DNA of 64,000 nucleotides, from positions 1 through 64,000 of the forward strand of contig JAAUSO010000005.1 of NCBI GenBank assembly GCA_012033205.1, read 5' to 3'. Of the stretch, positions 1-9,804 are shown piece by piece. The translations under genes were made by a program, and so were the position numbers. The stretch's first letter is position 1. The number at the start of each line of letters is the position of its first letter. The notes under the pieces are model-generated. The model did not search any database. It was not told the DNA's origin and saw only the letters and a program-made list of their open reading frames with translations. The stretch comes from Richelia sp. SL_2_1. GTDB lineage: Bacteria; Cyanobacteriota; Cyanobacteriia; Cyanobacteriales; Nostocaceae.

Positions 1-85
1 CCCAACTCCTAACTCCTAACTCCTAACTCCTAACTCCTAACTCCCAACTCCTAACTCCTAACTCCCAACTCCTAACTCCTAACTA
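1..85. repeat. STRR array, heptamer CTAACTC/CCAACTC
   Basis: About a dozen head-to-tail heptamers CTAACTC with CCAACTC variants. The array runs off the window start and ends 1-2 nt before the stop codon of the minus-strand DUF39 gene, so on that gene's coding strand it reads as GAGTTAGGAG repeats directly after the stop. Confidence 0.9.
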
Positions 86-86
86 T

Positions 87-1280
87 TCAAAACTCCTTCC
101 ATCTGTCTTGGGGGAGAAAAGACCTGTCTATTGAAATTGGGGCGACTGGTTCGGTAAGGGTAAATGTACCTGCTTGAATCCATTGCTTCAATTCTATGGC
201 AACTTGTCGCGAGAGAAATATACTCGCTAAAGGGGCTACTCTAACTGTTTTTCCGTCAATGGTGATGCGTCCGGATTTGAGTTGAGTATAACTAACTAAA
301 CCAAAGGTAGGACGCACCCGTCGGGGAATGGAAAAGTCTACTATCGGCGCGACAATATCTTTGTCTTGGACGGCACAATGTTCTACTACTTGCTCGTTTA
401 ACACTGGTAAAGGTATCCCAACTCCCAACATGATCGAAGGTCCATAATTGTGGAAATAACAACCTCTTACCCAACGCGCATCCATTTGCTTGGCATCGCC
501 AATTAAAGCTAAAGTCGCCGCCGGACCAATTGGTGTATCATTGGGTAAACGCTTTTGCATGGGATTATGTTGTGTACCTTCCCAAGAAACATAACCAATT
601 CCACCACCTAAAAAAATCCGCGTTCCAATCCCCACAAGCTGTAAATATGGATCGTTGATTAAAGGTGAAATCGCACCGGGATTCGAGTAAACGGCATTTC
701 CTAGACGTGGTTGTAATAGACCGAGATAAGTATAAAGCGGACGCTCTCCACCGTTAACGCCTACGATAAAATTTTGATATAAATTACGCGGATTAAATAA
801 ATAAAACTGATTGATAGTATCGCGAGTAATGGTAGTTTCAAAAGAAGCCCTGGGGTAGCAATCTGTTACTTGTCCCTGGGCTTTTACCTGTACGGGTTTA
901 CCTGCGATTAAATCTTCGATTACGTTACCACCACCGCGCAATATTTTGGAAGCGGCTTCCCCACTACGTACTTCTTCTCCTTCTAATGGTTCGGCAATAC
1001 TGCTAGCACCTACATATAAATCTACCGCGCCAAAGCCTGAATATGCCGGCACACCATCCAACCAACAACGACGAATTTTGATCGGTGGGTCAGTATGTCC
1101 GAGGTTAATAATGGCACCACTAGATTCCATTTGCTCAAAGGTGCCAGTGGTAATTACATCCACTTGTTTGGCAGCTTTGGCAATGCCTACCTCTGTAACC
1201 TTTGCTTTTAATTCTTCAACCGTTAACACTACGGCTTTTTTCTGGCTTATTTTATCGTTTATTTCAGCAATAGTTCGCAT
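87..1280 (-). CDS. homocysteine biosynthesis protein (DUF39 family)
   Basis: A 397-residue soluble protein with the Gly-rich, Cys-containing sequence I associate with the DUF39/homocysteine biosynthesis family, which in archaea converts aspartate semialdehyde to homocysteine using sulfide-derived sulfur. Visible blocks are TGTFEQMESSGAIINLGHTDPPIKI near residue 50, GVPAYSGFGAVDLYVGAS near 80, and IGIGTRIFLGGGIGYVSWEGTQHNP near residue 220. The length suits a full family member without extra CBS or ferredoxin domains. The start is an ATG and there is no signal peptide. The family call is from recognition; the reaction in cyanobacteria is inferred. A 127-bp MITE-like element begins 8 nt upstream of the start codon, so the promoter lies in or beyond it. 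Confidence 0.8.
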   Translation of the reverse strand: MRTIAEINDKISQKKAVVLTVEELKAKVTEVGIAKAAKQVDVITTGTFEQMESSGAIINLGHTDPPIKIRRCWLDGVPAYSGFGAVDLYVGASSIAEPLEGEEVRSGEAASKILRGGGNVIEDLIAGKPVQVKAQGQVTDCYPRASFETTITRDTINQFYLFNPRNLYQNFIVGVNGGERPLYTYLGLLQPRLGNAVYSNPGAISPLINDPYLQLVGIGTRIFLGGGIGYVSWEGTQHNPMQKRLPNDTPIGPAATLALIGDAKQMDARWVRGCYFHNYGPSIMLGVGIPLPVLNEQVVEHCAVQDKDIVAPIVDFSIPRRVRPTFGLVSYTQLKSGRITIDGKTVRVAPLASIFLSRQVAIELKQWIQAGTFTLTEPVAPISIDRSFLPQDRWKEF

Positions 1281-1288
1281 ATTATATC

Positions 1289-1415
1289 AGGACTTACGCA
1301 ACTGGGACATTTTTGATTGTAGGATGTGTGACACTTTGAGAAATCTTGAACGTAATAATAACCTTCTTCTGTGTCACGTACCAACGCCCGCCCAACAGAC
1401 AATTGTGTAAGTCCT
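1289..1415. mobile_element. MITE-like element with AGGACTTACGCA terminal inverted repeats
   Basis: AGGACTTACGCA at 1289-1300 is matched in inverted orientation by TGTGTAAGTCCT at 1404-1415 (11 of 12 positions). There is no room for a transposase, so this is at most a non-autonomous element. The flanks are TA-rich (TATATC left, GTATAT right), so a target duplication cannot be defined cleanly. A lone GCGTAAGTCCT-type end recurs near 21610. Confidence 0.55.
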
Positions 1416-1470
1416 GTATATGTACAAATAATACAAAAATATTTTATTTATCGATATTAATCAAAACACT

Positions 1471-1498
1471 GAGAGACGTTGCACTGCAACGTCTCTAC
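1471..1498. repeat. dispersed hairpin repeat GAGACGTTGCA/TGCAACGTCTC
   Basis: A near-perfect palindrome (GAGACGTTGCA, short centre, TGCAACGTCTC). Related copies occur at 5615-5642 and 59525-59577. It lies between sdhA (3' end) and the DUF39 gene (5' end). Confidence 0.75.
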
Positions 1499-1588
1499 AT
1501 AATTTATCTGTATTGAATTAGTCCGTGAAAGGGGGACGAAAGCTTGTGTATAAGTTTCAACTGCCGGGTTTTATTTCAGACTTCCTAC

Positions 1589-3316
1589 TTAATACTTTCT
1601 CTCCTTCGGCTCAAACATAGTAATCGCTACGGGACGATATTGAATATCAATTCCGGCTGCGGAATAGTAAGCCATTGTATGCTGCAAATATTTCTCGTCA
1701 TTTCTTTCTGTATAGTCTTCCCGACAATGTGCGCCCCTACTTTCTTGACGATTAAGGGCTGATGTCATAATCAATTGTCCGACTACCATCAAGCTGCGTA
1801 ATTCTAAAGCTTCAATCAGTTCTGTATTCCAACAAGTACCTTTATCATCTAAGTAAATTTGCGAGTATTTGCCTTGAATTTCTTGTATTTTTTCCAACCC
1901 TTGACTCATCAATTCTTCGTTACGAAATACGCCGCAGTAATCTGTCATGGCATCTTGAAATTCTTGCCGCACTTGGCTAATTCGGTATTCTCCGGGTTGT
2001 TCTAATAAACTTTGAATTTGCTGTTTGGCTTCGTTTATATAACGCTGCTCGTCGATAGAAGGTAGTTTACGATTTTCTACGTATCTTGCGATAGTTGCCC
2101 CGGTTCTACGTCCGTAAACGACACATTCTAATAACGAGTTACTACCGAGACGATTTGCTCCATGTACAGATACACAAGCACTTTCCCCCGCTGCAAAAAA
2201 CCCTTCTACCAAACCATCTCCACTACTGCGGACTTGCCCGTCCGTGTTTACTGGTATACCGCCCATAGAATAGTGAATTGTCGGACGTATGGGCATAGGT
2301 TCGTTTACTGCGTCAACTCCAACTAAGCGGTGTGCTTCTTCCCAACAGAAGGGAACACGGCTCATGATTTTTTCTCTACCCATATGACGTAAGTCAAGAT
2401 AAACACATGGTCCGCCGGGACTACCATCACGATGAGCGCCTCTTCCGGCACGGATTTCGCGGGTAATCGCTCTTGATGTAATATCCCGTGGGGCTAATTC
2501 CATGCGAGAAGGAGCGTAATTTGCCATAAAGCGATCGCCTTCACAATTGATTAAATAGGCACCTTCTCCGCGCACAGCTTCAGAAATTAATACACCGACA
2601 GGATACAAACCAGTTGGGTGAAATTGCACAAATTCCATATCTTCTAAAGGCAAACCGGCAATGGCTGTAATCGCCAAACCATCACCTGTAGAAGCATAAT
2701 CATTAGAAGTAGTATTAAAAGCTCTCCCGTAACCACCAGTCGCGAACATTACAGCTTTAGCTCGCATCACTTCCATGTGTCCGTCAAGGATACGGAACAT
2801 TAACACACCTTTGGCTTGATTTTCTTCCAACATCAAGCGCATCACATACCATTCATCATAAATGTGTACGCCATATCGCCGCAGATTATTCACCAATTCA
2901 TGTAAAATTGCATGACCAGTTTTATCAGCAGCGTAGCAGGTACGGTTGTGAGTATGTCCGCCAAAAGCCCGTTGAGCAATTCTACCATCATCCAAACGGG
3001 AGAACAAAACACCCATATGTTCCAAATCGATTACAACATCCGGCGCTTCTTTAGTGAGAATTTCCACTGCATCTTGATCTGCTAAATAATCAGAACCTTT
3101 AACAGTATCAAAAGCGTGAGCTTCCCAACTATCAGCAGAATCCACATTTTTAAGACTAGCAGCAATACCACCTTGGGCAGCCACCGAATGAGAACGAATC
3201 GGGTGAGTTTTAGCAATTACAGCAATACTTAAACTAGGATTAGTCCGCGCAATTTCCACCGCAGCGCGACTTCCAGCCAATCCTCCACCAACTATAATTA
3301 CATCGTGTTCTAACAT
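1589..3316 (-). CDS. sdhA: succinate dehydrogenase / fumarate reductase flavoprotein subunit
   Basis: The FAD-binding catalytic subunit that oxidises succinate to fumarate and feeds electrons to the iron-sulfur subunit SdhB at the thylakoid or plasma membrane. The 575-residue protein has the N-terminal Rossmann motif GGGLAGSRA (residues 10-18), the SHSVAAQGG segment whose His43 is the usual covalent FAD attachment site, the QFHPTGLYP active-site block, RGEGAYLIN, and the C-terminal helical domain ending REDYTERND. The ATG is preceded by a G-rich Shine-Dalgarno (GGGGGGA) about 4 nt upstream. No sdhB or sdhC neighbour is present; cyanobacterial sdh genes are often dispersed. Confidence 0.95.
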   Translation of the reverse strand: MLEHDVIIVGGGLAGSRAAVEIARTNPSLSIAVIAKTHPIRSHSVAAQGGIAASLKNVDSADSWEAHAFDTVKGSDYLADQDAVEILTKEAPDVVIDLEHMGVLFSRLDDGRIAQRAFGGHTHNRTCYAADKTGHAILHELVNNLRRYGVHIYDEWYVMRLMLEENQAKGVLMFRILDGHMEVMRAKAVMFATGGYGRAFNTTSNDYASTGDGLAITAIAGLPLEDMEFVQFHPTGLYPVGVLISEAVRGEGAYLINCEGDRFMANYAPSRMELAPRDITSRAITREIRAGRGAHRDGSPGGPCVYLDLRHMGREKIMSRVPFCWEEAHRLVGVDAVNEPMPIRPTIHYSMGGIPVNTDGQVRSSGDGLVEGFFAAGESACVSVHGANRLGSNSLLECVVYGRRTGATIARYVENRKLPSIDEQRYINEAKQQIQSLLEQPGEYRISQVRQEFQDAMTDYCGVFRNEELMSQGLEKIQEIQGKYSQIYLDDKGTCWNTELIEALELRSLMVVGQLIMTSALNRQESRGAHCREDYTERNDEKYLQHTMAYYSAAGIDIQYRPVAITMFEPKERKY

Positions 3317-3383
3317 AATTCCCCCCGACTTTAAGAAACCTGTTTTTCTATAGTTACTTATATTTTGGGGGGATGGGAAGATG

Positions 3384-3480
3384 GATCAGTTATCAGTTAT
3401 CAGTTATCCACCATCAACTAACCACTATCAACTAACCACTGCCCACTGTCAACTCCTAACCTCTAACCTTTAACCTTTAA
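3384..3480. repeat. compound STRR array (TCAGTTA, ACTATCA, CTTTAAC units)
   Basis: Successive blocks of different heptamers: TCAGTTA x3, then TATCAAC/ACCACT types, then CCTTTAA units. The last unit contains the TAA stop (3477-3479) of the minus-strand small membrane protein. Confidence 0.85.
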
Positions 3481-3785
3481 CCTGCTTGTACTGGTTGTTG
3501 TTGGGAAACGTTACCCGGCATTGTTTCCATAGCTGTTCCTGGTTCTACGGGGGATAGTTCGATATGATTTAATAATGTGGTAACAAATGCAAATAGCAAG
3601 AAAGGTAAGGATAACAGCACTATGAGTCCGACTGTAGCTAAAGCATAAACAGGTCTTTTTGCACCCATTAAAGCTAAAGCTGATGCCAAACTGAGAGTAA
3701 TAGTTATCAGCCAAACAATTATTTGACCGTAGATATCGCCGAAGGTTAAAGTACAGACAAAGCGATATTTTTGTAAGTTAATCAT
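3477..3785 (-). CDS. small two-helix membrane protein, unknown function
   Basis: A 102-residue protein with two strongly hydrophobic segments (about residues 20-40 and 48-72, the second reading LATVGLIVLLSLPFLLFAFVTTLL) and a hydrophilic Gln/Pro-rich tail. I do not recognise a named family. It starts at an ATG and lies 160 bp upstream of sdhA on the same strand, separated by a compound STRR, so co-transcription is possible but not demonstrated. Its stop codon is supplied by the STRR sequence. Confidence 0.65.
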   Translation of the reverse strand: MINLQKYRFVCTLTFGDIYGQIIVWLITITLSLASALALMGAKRPVYALATVGLIVLLSLPFLLFAFVTTLLNHIELSPVEPGTAMETMPGNVSQQQPVQAG

Positions 3786-4125
3786 TTAATTAGCCTCAAT
3801 TCTATATATGCTTCTACGTTAAAACTATGTTTGAGTTTTAGGCGATTTCTAAACATTTTTGAAATAATTGTAATATCGCTTCATAAATAGTTTCTTAGTA
3901 CTTACAAGTTTACAAAAATACATCTATCTAAAGATGGGAATTGGTAATTGGTAATTGGTAATTGGTAATTGGGGATTGGGCAATGAGAAAAATATTTTGA
4001 TGTGATTTTTTCAATACATCAGAAGTAATATTCTAATTTTGTGAAATAAAATTTATTTCTATGGTGTGAGTGTTTTTGAACCCGTTATCTGTAAATATGA
4101 CTTCTGAAGATATACCAAGTTAAAA
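3786..4125. other. divergent intergenic region with STRR
   Basis: About 340 bp between divergent genes. It holds an AT-rich promoter-like stretch and an ATTGGTA heptamer array at 3937-3982. Nothing else is recognisable. Confidence 0.5.
3937..3982. repeat. STRR array, heptamer GGTAATT
   Basis: Five or so GGTAATT units ending in GGGGATT variants, about 145 bp upstream of the GH13 gene. Confidence 0.85.
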
Positions 4126-5583
4126 ATGCAATTTCAAACACCAGACTGGGTTAAGCACGCTGTTTTCTATCAAATTTTTCCAGATAGATTCGCTATTAGT
4201 AAACAGCCTCGCAAACGGTTGTTACGTAATGCCAGTTGGGAAGATTGGCATACAATGCCTACACTCCAAGGTTATAAAGGAGGGGATTTATGGGGTGTAA
4301 TGGAAAAGTTGGATTATTTACAGGATTTGGGTATTAATGCTATCTACTTTACTCCAATTTTTCAATCAGCTAGCAATCATCGTTATCATACCCATGATTA
4401 TTACCAGGTAGACCCTTTATTAGGGGGAAATCCTGCTTTTAAAGAATTATTAGAAGCTGCTCACGCTAGAGACATTAAAATTGTTTTAGATGGTGTATTT
4501 AATCATAGCAGTCGTGGGTTTTTCTTTTTTCACGACATTTTAGAAAATGGACTTCATTCACCTTGGTTAGATTGGTTTAAGATTGAAAATTGGCCTTTAG
4601 CACCTTACACTGGTGAACTACCCGCAAATTATCAAGGTTGGGATGGAAATCGAGCTTTACCAGTATTTAATCACGATAATCCCGAAGTCAGGGAATATAT
4701 TATGGAAATAGCCGAATATTGGATAAAATTCGGTATTGATGGTTGGCGTTTAGATGTTCCCTTCGAGATTAAAACTCCTGGTTTTTGGCAAGAATTTCGG
4801 GAAAGAGTCAAAGCGATTAACAGCGAGGCTTATATAGTAGGTGAAGTGTGGACTGATGCCCGCGAATGGCTCGATGGTAGCCAATTTGACGGAGTAATGA
4901 ATTATTTATTTACTGCACCAACCATTGCTTTTACAGCTGGCGATCGCGTTGTTCTCGAACAAGTAAAAGACCGTTCTTATCAACCATATCCGGCTTTATC
5001 TGCTGCTGAATATGCTGAGAAAATTCAAACATTATTAAAACTTTATCCCTGGGAAATTCAACTAACTCAATTGAACTTACTCGCATCACACGATACAGCA
5101 CGCTTGCTTACTATTGCTGATGGAGACCAAAAAAGTGTTGAATTAGCAACTTTATTATTACTTACCTTTCCTGGTGCGCCCAGTATATACTACGGTGATG
5201 AAGTCGGTTTACCGGGTGCCATCGATCCAGATTCCCGACGTGGTTTTCCCCTAGAAGCCAATTGGAATAAAGATATTTACCAAACTCATCGTCAATTGAT
5301 TGCTTTACGTCACGCTTACCCATGCTTACGGACTGGTGAGTATAAACTTATTTTTGCTAAAGGTGAAGTATATGTATTTGCACGTATTTTAGGAGAAGAA
5401 TCATTGATTGTAGGGATTAACGTTGGTACTTCCTCAGAGATAGTAAATATAGATATGAGTAAATTGCGAGCATCGCAACCGAATAAACTTTTATATGGTA
5501 GTAATGAAGTGAAATGGAATAATCAAGGAGATTCGGGATTATCGTTGAATATTCCTGCACGAACGGGATGTATTATTAATTAA
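4126..5583 (+). CDS. GH13 alpha-amylase-family glycosidase
   Basis: A 485-residue single (beta/alpha)8-barrel enzyme predicted to hydrolyse alpha-1,4 (possibly alpha-1,6) glucosidic bonds in maltodextrin, glycogen fragments or cyclodextrin. GH13 signatures are in order: YQIFPDRF near residue 15, DGVFNH (122-127), DGWRLD with the nucleophile Asp210, GEVW with acid/base Glu240, and SHDTAR with His322-Asp323. It lacks the N-terminal CBM34 module of classical neopullulanases and has no signal peptide, so it is probably cytosolic. The closest type appears to be cyclomaltodextrinase/neopullulanase-like; exact specificity cannot be read from the sequence. No Shine-Dalgarno is evident before the ATG. 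Confidence 0.9.
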   Translation: MQFQTPDWVKHAVFYQIFPDRFAISKQPRKRLLRNASWEDWHTMPTLQGYKGGDLWGVMEKLDYLQDLGINAIYFTPIFQSASNHRYHTHDYYQVDPLLGGNPAFKELLEAAHARDIKIVLDGVFNHSSRGFFFFHDILENGLHSPWLDWFKIENWPLAPYTGELPANYQGWDGNRALPVFNHDNPEVREYIMEIAEYWIKFGIDGWRLDVPFEIKTPGFWQEFRERVKAINSEAYIVGEVWTDAREWLDGSQFDGVMNYLFTAPTIAFTAGDRVVLEQVKDRSYQPYPALSAAEYAEKIQTLLKLYPWEIQLTQLNLLASHDTARLLTIADGDQKSVELATLLLLTFPGAPSIYYGDEVGLPGAIDPDSRRGFPLEANWNKDIYQTHRQLIALRHAYPCLRTGEYKLIFAKGEVYVFARILGEESLIVGINVGTSSEIVNIDMSKLRASQPNKLLYGSNEVKWNNQGDSGLSLNIPARTGCIIN

Positions 5584-5929
5584 TAATTATCTTTCACGTC
5601 ATACATATTAATAGTGTAGAGACGTTGCACTGCAACGTCTCCGTATCTTTAATTCAACAATTTCTTTAATTCAACAATTATTTATCTAAAAACCAGGTTT
5701 GTGCTTACTTTATTGTCAATTATTCAACATCCTGCAATAATGGCGAGTCCATTTCATTTATTATTATGACGGGTTCTGCTAACTAAGATTTCACAAAAGC
5801 TTAAATCAAGAAAACTCAGCATTTCCCGGCAAAGTAGAAGTGAGAAAATTGTTTAGGTAGCCCAAAAATGTTCAGAAAAAATTTTTCATGAATGTTCTAA
5901 TAAATAATCTAAAACGGCAATAAAGAATT
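5584..5929. other. intergenic region upstream of cobN
   Basis: 346 bp holding the hairpin repeat at 5615-5642 and AT-rich DNA. I looked for a cobalamin riboswitch B12 box upstream of cobN and saw none. Confidence 0.5.
5615..5642. repeat. dispersed hairpin repeat GAGACGTTGCA/TGCAACGTCTC
   Basis: Same palindrome as at 1471-1498, here 30 bp after the stop of the GH13 gene, where it could act as an mRNA 3' stem. It has no T-tract directly behind it. Confidence 0.75.
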
Positions 5930-8900
5930 ATGCATCGAATCAGTGCCAGTAATAAAGAATTTAACTTACAGTCAGAAGACTTAATATTTCTAGAACAAAC
6001 TACCGCAAAGTTTGTATTTTTAACTTCAGCCGATACTGATATTCAAACTATAGCAGCAGCAGTTTCACAATTACCTCCTAACTTCGATGCAATTAGAGTT
6101 GCTAACTTACTAAATTTACAGCATCAAATAAGTATTGATAATTATGCTGAGCAAGTTTTAGAATTTGCCCAAGTGATTATTTTAAGATTACTAGGAGGAA
6201 GTTCTTATTGGTCTTATGGCTTAGAAGTTGTATTGGAAATTGTGCAGCGTAATGGCACTAATTTAATTGTAATCCCAGGAGAGGATACTCTCGACCTCAA
6301 TTTAATCTCTCATTCCACTTTACCCCTAGCTACAGTTAATCAAATATCTCGCTATTTTAGCCAAGGTGGGGTAGATAATTTTACTCACGCTTTTAAATTT
6401 ATCGCCGATAATTGCTTTTCCACATCATTTAACCCTCCACCTCCTCTGGAAGTACCAAAATTTGGTTTGTATGATTATTTGGGCAAAGAACATGAGATAA
6501 TTAACAATGCTCAATTACCAAAAGTAGCCATACTCTTCTACCGCGCTCATTATTTATCGAGAAATACCTTAGTTATTGATGCTTTGTGTCAAGCTTTAAC
6601 TGCAAGAAATATCCAGCCCTTGCCAATTTTTGTTTCTTCGCTACGTGAAATTCATGTCCAACAACAATTAAGCGATTTTTTCAAAATCAAAATGGAGCAA
6701 CTATTTCCTTTATACTCAACACCACTAGTTTCTCTTTAGCACGTTTAGACACAGAAAGACCATCTGTAGAATTGTGGGAAAAACTCGATGTTCCTGTGTT
6801 GCAAGTTATCCTCAGCAGTAGTTCTATAGAACAGTGGGAATCTTCCTCTGGGGGACTTTCACCCCGTGATATTGCCATGAATGTAGCATTACCCGAAGTT
6901 GATGGACGCATTATTAGTCGTGCTGTCTCTTTCAAAACAGTACAAAATAACAACTCGGCTTTACAAACTGATGTCATAGTTTATCAACCAGTAGCTTCAC
7001 GGATTGAGTTTGTCGCAGATTTAGCAGCTAATTGGGTCAAATTACGTTCTAAATCCCCCAAACAACGCCGTATAGCCTTGATTTTAGCTAATTATCCCAC
7101 TCGTGACGGACGCTTAGCAAACGGAGTTGGATTAGATACACCACAAAGCTGCATCGAAATTTTGCAAGCTTTACAAAATGCCGGTTATCACATAGAAAAT
7201 ATACCCGAAAATGGCAACGAATTAATAGAATTACTCATTGCAGGAGTTACAAACGACTCGGAAGCCAGAGATTTAAAAAAAATACGTCAAAGTCTTTCTT
7301 TAGAAGCATATCAAGAATACTTCACTTCCCTACCACAAGCAGTTCAAGAAGGTATTTGTCAAAGATGGGGAAACTTTCAAGGGGACAAGGGGACAAGGGG
7401 ACAAGGAGATAATTCCCAATTACCCATTACCAATTACCCATTACCCATTACCAATTCCCAATTACTCATTCCCAATTCCCAATTCCCAATATCAGGTATC
7501 CAACTTGGTAATGTCTTTATCGGAATTCAGCCAGCACGGGGTTACGATATTGACCCTAGTTTAAATTATCATGCTCCTGATTTAGAACCAACTCACGCTT
7601 ATTTGGCTTTCTATCACTGGATTAGAAAATGTTTTGCTGCTGATGCTATAGTTCATGTCGGCAAACATGGAAATCTTGAATGGCTACCGGGTAAAAGCAT
7701 TGGTTTGTCTGAAAATTGCTATCCCGAAGTTGCTTTATCGACACTCCCACACCTTTATCCTTTTATTGTCAACGATCCTGGGGAAGGTTCTCAAGCAAAA
7801 CGTCGCGCTCAAGCTGTAATTATAGACCATCTCACTCCTCCTTTAACTCGTGCAGAACTTTACGGTCCTCTGGTAAAGTTAGAAAACTTAGTCGATGAAT
7901 ATTACGAAGCCCAAAATTTAGACCCCAAACGTTTAACAAATATTAATGAACGAATTACAAAATTAATTCTTCAAGAAAATTTACATTTAGATTTGCAACT
8001 TAATCCTCAAAAAATAGAAAATCAAATCCAAAATAGTGTTTTTAATAATATTCTGAATTCCTTAGATGGTTATCTATGTGAATTAAAAGAAGCTCAAATT
8101 CGCGATGGGTTACATATATTTGGCAAATGTCCCAAGGGAAGACAATTGAGGGATTTGATAATTGCGATCGCACGTTATCCGAATCGTCATCATACTGGAT
8201 TAACTAGGGCAATTGCCAAGGATTTAGGTTGGGATTTTGACCCCTTGACGGATAACCCCGCTCAAGCATTTAGCAACGAAAGTACTGTACCTTGTCGAAA
8301 TGTAGGTGATGCAATTGAACTTTTAGAAGAATACGCTGCTCGGATTGTTGAACAGGTAATTGAAAATTCGTTGAATAATAATTCTCTTATACCCCTGCAA
8401 ATCCAAGCTCCTGAGTCCCAAACTCAAATAGTTCTAAAATGGATTCGCTCAAATCTTTTACCTTCATTAGAGCAAACCGATTTAGAAATTAAAAATTTAT
8501 TAAGAGGACTTGACGGTAGATACGTTAAAAGCGCCCCTTCCGGTTCACCTACACGGGGTCGTCCAGAGGTTCTACCTACAGGTAATAACTTTTACTCAGT
8601 TGACATACGTGCTATTCCTACAGAATCCGCTTGGGATGTAGGTAGAAAAGCCGCAGAAACTCTAATCGAAACATATACCCAAGAGAACGGCGAGTATCCG
8701 AAGACACTTGCTTTATCAGTGTGGGGAACAGCGACAATGCGAACAGGAGGGGATGACATCGCTCAAGCCTTGGCTTTATTAGGAGTACAGCCAGTGTGGG
8801 ATGGTGCTTCTCGCAGAGTAGTGGATTTTGACATTTTACCGATATCGATTTTACAACGTCCCCGCGTCGATGTGACCTTGAGAATATCTGGTTTCTTTCG

Positions 8901-9795
8901 GGATGCTTTTCCCAACTTAATCGAACTGTTTGATCGAGCAGTAATAGCAGTAGCAGCCTTAGATGAATCCCCAGAGTATAATCCCTTAGCTGCACAAGTA
9001 AGCTCTGAAACAGAACTTTGGATGAAACAAGGATTAAATAAAAAAGCCGCACAAACGCGATCGCAGTATCGGATTTTTGGTAGTAAGGGAGGAGCTTATG
9101 GTGCAGGTTTACAAGGGTTGATTGAATCTCAAAATTGGAACACAGATCAAGATTTAGCCCGTGCTTACATCAACTGGAGTTGCTATGCTTACACAGGTAA
9201 GGGCTTTTGTAAAGCAGCACCCGAAGCATTCGAGCAACGTCTAGTAAAAATGCAAGTTGTACTGCACAATCAAGATAATCGCGAACACGATTTACTAGAT
9301 TCCGACGATTATTATCAGTTTCAGGGTGGTCTAACAGTAGCAGTGCGATCGTTAACAGGGAAAAATCCCCAAACATATTTTGGCGATAATTCCCAAAGTT
9401 TTCAACCGCGAGTCCGCAAGCTTCAACAAGAAATAGCCAGGGTGTATCGTTCGCGAGTTGTCAATCCCAAATGGATTGAAGGAGTGATGCGTCACGGTTA
9501 TAAAGGTGCATTTGAAATCGCGGCGACAGTAGATTATTTATTTGCTTACGATGCTACTGCTAATTGTGTAGAAAACCATATGTATCAGGGAATTGCCCAA
9601 GCTTACCTTTTTGAGCCAAATGTCTGTGAATTCATCGAGAACAACAATCCTCATGCTCTGCGTGATATTGCGGAAAGATTATTAGAAGCATACCAGCGCG
9701 GTTTATGGCAGGATGTAAATATATCAACATTAGATAATTTACGAGACCTGGTTCACCAAGCAGAAGCAGCAATTGAAGAAAAATCGGTTGTGTAA
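5930..9795 (+). CDS. cobN: cobaltochelatase subunit CobN, interrupted by a -1 frameshift
   Basis: Large CobN/magnesium-chelatase-H family subunit inserting cobalt into the corrin ring during cobalamin synthesis, working with ATPase subunits (probably ChlI/ChlD in cyanobacteria). It is read in two frames: 5930-6739 gives the N-terminal 269 residues and 6772-9795 the remaining ~1000. The second frame extends back to 6679, where it supplies NGATISFILNTTSFSLARLD, the conserved CobN block missing from the first frame. Restoring one T in the T6 run at 6676-6681 joins both into ~1290 residues, the normal family length. Other family blocks: GIQPARGYDIDPSLNYHAPDLEPTH, HVGKHGNLEWLPGK, GLDGRYV, VWGTATMRTGGDDIAQALALLGV. 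An in-frame STRR insertion lies at 7381-7491. Functional gene with a sequencing error, slippage, or a recent mutation are all possible. Confidence 0.85.
7381..7491. repeat. STRR insertion inside the cobN reading frame
   Basis: GGGACAA x3 followed by CCCAATT/CCCATTA-type heptamers, translated in frame as a GDKGTRGQGD segment and then repeated LPITNYP/LPITNSQ-like peptides. It falls just before GIQLGNVFIGIQPARGYD, where I remember other CobN proteins having only a short linker. Confidence 0.85.
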
Positions 9796-9804
9796 GAGAA
9801 AAAT

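Noticed and set aside
1-85. CRISPR-like direct repeats
   Set aside because: The heptamers are contiguous with no spacers, and there are no cas genes; it is an STRR array.
946-1410. 154-codon plus-strand ORF opposite the DUF39 gene
   Set aside because: Antisense shadow: the minus-strand frame has a recognisable family sequence and the plus-strand translation does not.
5584-5929. Possible cobalamin riboswitch before cobN
   Set aside because: No B12 box or recognisable conserved core in the 346 bp; the only structure is the dispersed hairpin repeat.
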